Of a stretch of 6,183 bases of DNA, positions 6,016-6,183 are shown piece by piece (within the stretch, counting starts at the first letter, position 1; every line of letters starts with the position of its first letter). Source of the DNA: an uncultured Gaiellaceae bacterium (GTDB lineage: Bacteria; Actinomycetota; Thermoleophilia; Gaiellales; Gaiellaceae); NCBI GenBank assembly GCA_955652075.1, contig CATPAS010000162.1, forward strand, positions 1 through 6,183, in the 5' to 3' direction. A program made the position numbers and the translations under genes. Below the pieces are notes generated by a model. That model searched no databases and had not been told where the DNA came from. It was given only the letters and a program-made list of their open reading frames with translations.

Positions 6016-6183
6016 ATGCTGCGAGGCGCGCTTGCCGCTGCGCTGACTCCTCTCCGCGCTGCGGGGGAGGCTCTCGACGAGGACGCCTTCGCGCCGTACG
6101 TGGACTTCCTGGCGGCGGGGGGAGTGGACGGACTGCTCGCGCTCGGCACCACCGGCGAAGGGTTCCTGCTGCCGGTCGAGCAG
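6016..6183 (+). CDS. DHDPS/N-acetylneuraminate-lyase family aldolase or dehydratase, 3'-truncated by window
   Basis: These are the first 56 codons of a class I (Schiff-base) aldolase-superfamily protein of the dihydrodipicolinate synthase type. Visible features are the N-terminal strand LRGALAAALTPL (2-13), the helix DEDAFAPYVDFLAAGGVDGL (21-40), and LALGTTGEGFLL (41-52) with the GTTGE signature that binds the carboxylate of pyruvate or the keto acid. The Schiff-base lysine and the YN/GxxGxxS region lie beyond the window, so dihydrodipicolinate synthase, N-acetylneuraminate lyase, 2-keto-3-deoxy-sugar-acid aldolase and keto-deoxy-pentonate dehydratase cannot be separated. Its position beside sugar dehydrogenase genes favours a sugar-acid role rather than lysine synthesis, but this is inference. 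The ATG at 6016 is 22 bases from the divergent crotonase ATG and begins right at the first conserved strand, as expected for the family. Confidence 0.85.
   Translation, partial: MLRGALAAALTPLRAAGEALDEDAFAPYVDFLAAGGVDGLLALGTTGEGFLLPVEQ

Noticed and set aside
1..6183. CRISPR arrays, tRNA or rRNA genes, insertion sequences, attachment sites, riboswitches
   Set aside because: Reading both strands showed no regularly spaced repeats, no transposase or integrase-like protein, no cloverleaf-like segment and no intergenic space large enough for a riboswitch.

Overview
The window is compact, high-GC bacterial DNA with third codon positions dominated by G and C, GTG as well as ATG starts, and almost no intergenic space. 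Protein style (a short MFS transporter opening with Arg-Arg-Leu-Leu, Actinobacteria-like crotonase and oxidoreductases) suggests a high-GC actinobacterium, possibly Thermoleophilia. That placement is an impression from sequence style, not a computed result. There is no sign of a plasmid, phage, insertion sequence, CRISPR array, tRNA or rRNA, and no gene-free stretch longer than about 25 bases.

Left half (1-3087, + strand): three translationally coupled genes for sugar catabolism. The first is a xylose-isomerase-like TIM-barrel isomerase whose 5' end is cut off by the window. It is followed by a clear D-xylulokinase (xylB) and a Gfo/Idh/MocA NAD(P)-dependent oxidoreductase. Each junction is a 4-base start/stop overlap (GTGA at 677-680, ATGA at 2104-2107). 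An aldose could be isomerised to a ketose and phosphorylated to enter the pentose phosphate pathway, with the oxidoreductase acting on a related sugar or polyol.

Right half (5993 down to 3048, - strand): a second tight cluster reading towards the first. It encodes an enoyl-CoA hydratase/isomerase-family protein resembling methylglutaconyl-CoA hydratase, a second Gfo/Idh/MocA oxidoreductase of the dihydrodiol/D-xylose dehydrogenase type, and a 12-helix MFS transporter. The 3' ends of the two clusters overlap tail-to-tail by 40 bases (3048-3087).

Right edge (5994-6183): a 22-base divergent gap separates the crotonase gene from the first 56 codons of a DHDPS/N-acetylneuraminate-lyase-family aldolase or dehydratase that runs off the window. 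Each strand of the gap has a TANNNT hexamer exactly six bases before its ATG, which fits two back-to-back leaderless promoters.

Overall this looks like an ordinary accessory carbohydrate-utilisation locus, with an isomerase/kinase route next to a possible oxidative route (sugar dehydrogenase plus DHDPS-family enzyme). I do not see convincing evidence of an undescribed system. The points most worth checking are the divergent leaderless promoter, the isomerase's metal-site pattern, the crotonase with one catalytic Glu missing, and the convergent gene overlap.
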